Positions 61,276 through 64,000 of a stretch of DNA of 64,000 nucleotides are shown one piece after another. Every line of letters begins with the position of its first letter. The stretch's first letter is position 1. The position numbers were made by a program, and so were the translations under genes. A model generated the notes under the pieces. It was not told the DNA's origin, ran no database searches, and was given only the letters and a program-made list of their open reading frames with translations. The stretch covers positions 1 through 64,000 of the forward strand of contig NZ_SIJC01000003.1 of assembly GCF_010078385.1 (NCBI RefSeq), in the 5' to 3' direction. The stretch is from Chengkuizengella sediminis. GTDB taxonomy: Bacteria; Bacillota; Bacilli; Paenibacillales; KCTC-33759.

Positions 61276-62619
61276 TTATTTGTTTTGAAGATACTTCGAA
61301 ACAAAATTAGTTGTGGTGTCTCCATCCTTGAAAGCTTGATGAGATATTACCTCTCGCAACATCGGGATATTCGTTTTTATACCTTCAATTTCATATTCAG
61401 ATAGTGCATTTTTAAGATGAATTATCGCTTCCTCACGATTCTTTCCCTTAACGATTAACTTACCAATCATTGGGTCATAAAAAGGTGTAACAACAGATTG
61501 TTCCTCAATAGCCAATTCGTGACGCACTTCAGATCCTTTAGGTAAAGATAACTTTGTAATCTTCCCTGGTGAAGGGAAAAATGTTTTAGGGTCTTCAGCA
61601 TAAATACGAACTTCAATCGAGTGTCCATCACGTTTGATATCTGATTGTGTATATTTTAAAACTTCATCTGCAGCGATCCTAATCTGCTGTTCAACTAAAT
61701 CAATTCCTGTTATTTCTTCTGTAACAGGATGTTCAACTTGCAGACGTGTGTTCATTTCTAAAAAGTAAAAATTTTTATTCGAATCTACTAAAAATTCAAT
61801 GGTTCCAGCATTACTATATCCAATTGACTTCGCCGCTTTTATAGCTGCAGCACCCATTTTAGAACGAGTTTCTTCATCTAAAATAACGGAAGGAGCTTCT
61901 TCTACAACTTTCTGATGACGACGTTGGATTGAACATTCACGTTCCCATAAGTAAATTGTGTTGCCTGATTTATCAGCAAAAATCTGGATCTCAACATGTC
62001 TTGGATTCTCAATATACTTTTCAACATACATTGCTCCATCTCCAAAAAAGTCAGTTGCACGTTTTTGATTGCCGGCAAAAGCTTTTTGAAGCTCTTCACT
62101 ATCGTGAGCAATTTGCATCCCAATACCACCACCACCAGCAGAAGCTTTTAACATCACTGGATAACCCATACTGCTCGCTATTTTAACTGCTTCGTCAGCA
62201 TTGGATAATGGATAAGTAATACCTGGTACTACAGGTACACCAACTTCCTCCATTGCTTTACGAGATTCTATTTTACTTCCCATACGAGATATAACTTCAG
62301 GTGATGGACCAATAAATGTAATTCCTGCCTCTTCACACTTTTTTGCAAAGACTGGGTTTTCTGATAAAAGACCATATCCAGGATGGACGGCTTCAGATCC
62401 TGTTTCCTTTGCTATCTCAATAATTTTATCTATATTTAAATAACTTTCGTTAACTCTTGCTCCTCCAACAAGAAAAGCTTGATCCGCTTTTTTGACATGT
62501 GGTGAATCTTTATCTGCTTCTGAATAAATAGCAACTGTATTAATCCCCATCAACTTACAAGTGCGCATAATACGAAGTGCAATTTCTCCGCGATTTGCTA
62601 TAAGAATTTTTTTAAACAC
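61276..62619 (-). CDS. yngH: Biotin carboxylase subunit
   Basis: This 447-residue ATP-grasp enzyme begins FKKILIANRGEIALRIMRTC. It has KADQAFLVGGARVNESYLNI, PVMLKASAGGGGIGMQIAHD (glycine-rich ATP loop), ECSIQRRHQKVVEEAPSVIL and FLEMNTRLQVEHPVTEEITG with the catalytic arginine and metal ligands. It carboxylates biotin on the small carrier protein encoded next. The context assigns it to methylcrotonyl-CoA carboxylase rather than to fatty-acid synthesis. Confidence 0.9.
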   Translation of the reverse strand: MFKKILIANRGEIALRIMRTCKLMGINTVAIYSEADKDSPHVKKADQAFLVGGARVNESYLNIDKIIEIAKETGSEAVHPGYGLLSENPVFAKKCEEAGITFIGPSPEVISRMGSKIESRKAMEEVGVPVVPGITYPLSNADEAVKIASSMGYPVMLKASAGGGGIGMQIAHDSEELQKAFAGNQKRATDFFGDGAMYVEKYIENPRHVEIQIFADKSGNTIYLWERECSIQRRHQKVVEEAPSVILDEETRSKMGAAAIKAAKSIGYSNAGTIEFLVDSNKNFYFLEMNTRLQVEHPVTEEITGIDLVEQQIRIAADEVLKYTQSDIKRDGHSIEVRIYAEDPKTFFPSPGKITKLSLPKGSEVRHELAIEEQSVVTPFYDPMIGKLIVKGKNREEAIIHLKNALSEYEIEGIKTNIPMLREVISHQAFKDGDTTTNFVSKYLQNK

Positions 62620-62706
62620 TACATCACCACCCTTATCCGATTAAATCTTCCATTTTAACAAATAACAAATATATTTTTCAAATTAAGCTAACATATATAT
62701 AAATTT

Positions 62707-63849
62707 TTACAATCCCAATTGTCTAGCTAACACTAGTCTCTGAATCTCAGAAGTCCCTTCTCCGATTTCTGTTAGTTTTGCATCTCGTAAATACCTTTCA
62801 ACCGCATATTCTCTCATATAACCATAACCACCATGTATTTGTATGGCTTGATTCGTAATTCTTGAAGATGCTTCTGAGGCATATAATTTTGCCATTGCAG
62901 CTTCTTTAGAAAATGAACGATCATTATCCTTTAACCATGCCGCTTTATAAATCATGTTTCGTGCTAATTCAAGCTCCGTAGCCATATCAGCTAATTTAAA
63001 CTGAATAGATTGAAATTTCGAAATACTTGTTCCAAATTGTTTTCTTTCCTTTGCATATTTGATAGCGGCATCATAAGCTGCCTGAGCGATTCCAAGTGCT
63101 AAAGCTGCAATTGAAATGCGACCACCATCTAAAGTATAAAGAAATTGTTTAAACCCTTTATAAGGATCTCCGAGTATATTTTCCTTTGGCACTCTAACAT
63201 TTTCAAAAACTAGTTGTGAAGTATTGGAACCTCGAACACCCATCTTGTCATAACTGTTAGTAATTTCAAAACCTGGTATTCCTGTAGGAACTATGAGTGC
63301 GGAAATGATGTTTTTACCCCTCTCATCTTTTCCAGTGACAGCGGTTACAATTACCGTTTTAGCAAAACCAGCATTAGTAATAAAAGTTTTCTCACCATTT
63401 ATTACATAATCATCACCATCTAAAACAGCTTTTGTCTGTGTACCTCCTGCATCAGATCCAGCGTTAGGTTCAGTTAAACCAAAAGCTCCTAAAGCCTCCC
63501 CTGATGCTAAAGGAATTAAAAACTTTTGTTTTTGCTCTTCCGTTCCAAAATAGTATATTGGTGCTGCCCCTAGAGAAATTGCAGCAGCATAACTTAGACC
63601 AGTACTCCCACAAGCTCGACTTATTTCTTCTACTGCTATTGCATAGGATACTGTATCTCCACCAGATCCACCATATTTTTCAGAAAAAGGGATACCTAAT
63701 AACCCTAATTCACCCATTTTCTTAAATGTATCAATTGGAAATTCACCAGTTTTATCAACATGTTCAGCTTTTGGCGCGATTTCATTCTCTGCGAACTTCC
63801 TAACCATCTCTTTAATCATTAATTGCTCTTTGGTTAAATCAAAATCCAT
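62707..63849 (-). CDS. yngJ: Acyl-CoA dehydrogenase, probable isovaleryl-CoA dehydrogenase
   Basis: This protein of about 380 residues starts at ATG 63849, with AGGAG about 11 bases upstream; an ATG at 63870 precedes that site. FAD-enzyme marks are [79 protein letters not shown] and [20 protein letters not shown]. It oxidises isovaleryl-CoA to 3-methylcrotonyl-CoA, the first committed step for the carboxylase below. It is the first gene of the operon; an acyl-CoA synthetase gene (yngI in B. subtilis) is not in view and may lie beyond the window. Confidence 0.9.
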   Translation of the reverse strand: MDFDLTKEQLMIKEMVRKFAENEIAPKAEHVDKTGEFPIDTFKKMGELGLLGIPFSEKYGGSGGDTVSYAIAVEEISRACGSTGLSYAAAISLGAAPIYYFGTEEQKQKFLIPLASGEALGAFGLTEPNAGSDAGGTQTKAVLDGDDYVINGEKTFITNAGFAKTVIVTAVTGKDERGKNIISALIVPTGIPGFEITNSYDKMGVRGSNTSQLVFENVRVPKENILGDPYKGFKQFLYTLDGGRISIAALALGIAQAAYDAAIKYAKERKQFGTSISKFQSIQFKLADMATELELARNMIYKAAWLKDNDRSFSKEAAMAKLYASEASSRITNQAIQIHGGYGYMREYAVERYLRDAKLTEIGEGTSEIQRLVLARQLGL

Positions 63850-63891
63850 TTTTTTACTCACTCCTGTCATGGGAAACGAATTTTAGGAAAT

Positions 63892-63978
63892 TTATACAAT
63901 ACAATATTGATTATAATAAAAATTGTTAAATATAAATAGAGTTATTTTTAATATTTCGAATATTTCAAACAAAAACAT
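63892..63978 (-). CDS. Possible 28-residue leader peptide before the leucine catabolic operon
   Basis: A very strong AGGAGG lies 8 bases before ATG 63978. The frame reads MFLFEIFEILKITLFIFNNF, YYNQYCIV and stops at 63892, about 40 bases before the dehydrogenase start. It is rich in isoleucine, leucine and phenylalanine. It could be a regulatory leader peptide, a small membrane peptide, or the displaced start of a gene. No attenuator hairpin was seen. Confidence 0.35.
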   Translation of the reverse strand: MFLFEIFEILKITLFIFNNFYYNQYCIV

Positions 63979-64000
63979 CTCTTTATCCTCCTTTTTATAA

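Overview
The window is AT-rich DNA from a low-GC Gram-positive bacterium of the Bacillales (Bacillaceae or Paenibacillaceae type). Signs of this are strong AGGAGG-type ribosome binding sites, frequent TTG and GTG starts, CcpA-type cre boxes, a PBSX/diffocin-like contractile tail cluster, divergent xylAB/xylR, and a leucine-degradation operon in the gene order of the Bacillus subtilis yng operon. No rRNA, tRNA or CRISPR array was seen. All assignments come from reading the sequence and from remembered family features; no search was run.

Layout. 1-121: end of an IS3-family element. 488-3993: an orphan ATP-synthase-c-like protein, a class III aminotransferase, a CoA-transferase locus collapsed by an internal deletion (scoA' fused to 'scoB), and an RpiR regulator. 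4117-12741: an island of secreted, membrane-directed proteins. It holds a PI-PLC-X phospholipase, a secreted LNS2/lipin-like HAD phosphatase, a PrsA-like foldase with a stalk domain, and four paralogues that I read as secreted Cyt-type (delta-endotoxin CytB fold) cytolysins, interrupted by a small discoidin-like protein. 13698-28675: a minus-strand contractile tail cluster with no capsid, portal, terminase or integrase genes, hence a probable R-type tailocin. It has a sigma-like activator, sheath, tube, a tail chaperone with a perfect A-AAA-AAC frameshift site, tape measure, baseplate, two fibres sharing an N-terminus (one carrying a seven-repeat beta-propeller), a UviB/BhlA-like holin and an amidase.

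29014-40644: mixed chromosomal genes: a YcaC-like hydrolase under a consensus promoter with an overlapping operator, Fic, a B12-binding radical SAM protein, a TetR regulator with matching operators in front of itself and an OYE-type oxidoreductase, RlmCD, a branched-chain aminotransferase-like protein and several small or broken genes. 40645-53326: carbohydrate use: a large GH81 beta-1,3-glucanase with FN3 and CBM56-like modules and a small companion protein, an MFS transporter, YigZ, Pgi, XylB, XylA and XylR. 53573-57427: a proline-rich secreted protein, a LysR regulator and a group of membrane proteins including a VanZ protein. 57619-63849: the complete leucine/isovalerate catabolic operon.

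Most notable points: the secreted Cyt-like toxin array; a two-copy small RNA candidate (12947-13085 minus, 35680-35824 plus) with compensatory base changes in both stems and a conserved promoter; the propeller-bearing tail fibre; two genes whose best start codons are ATC and ATT; and several recent-looking gene breakages.
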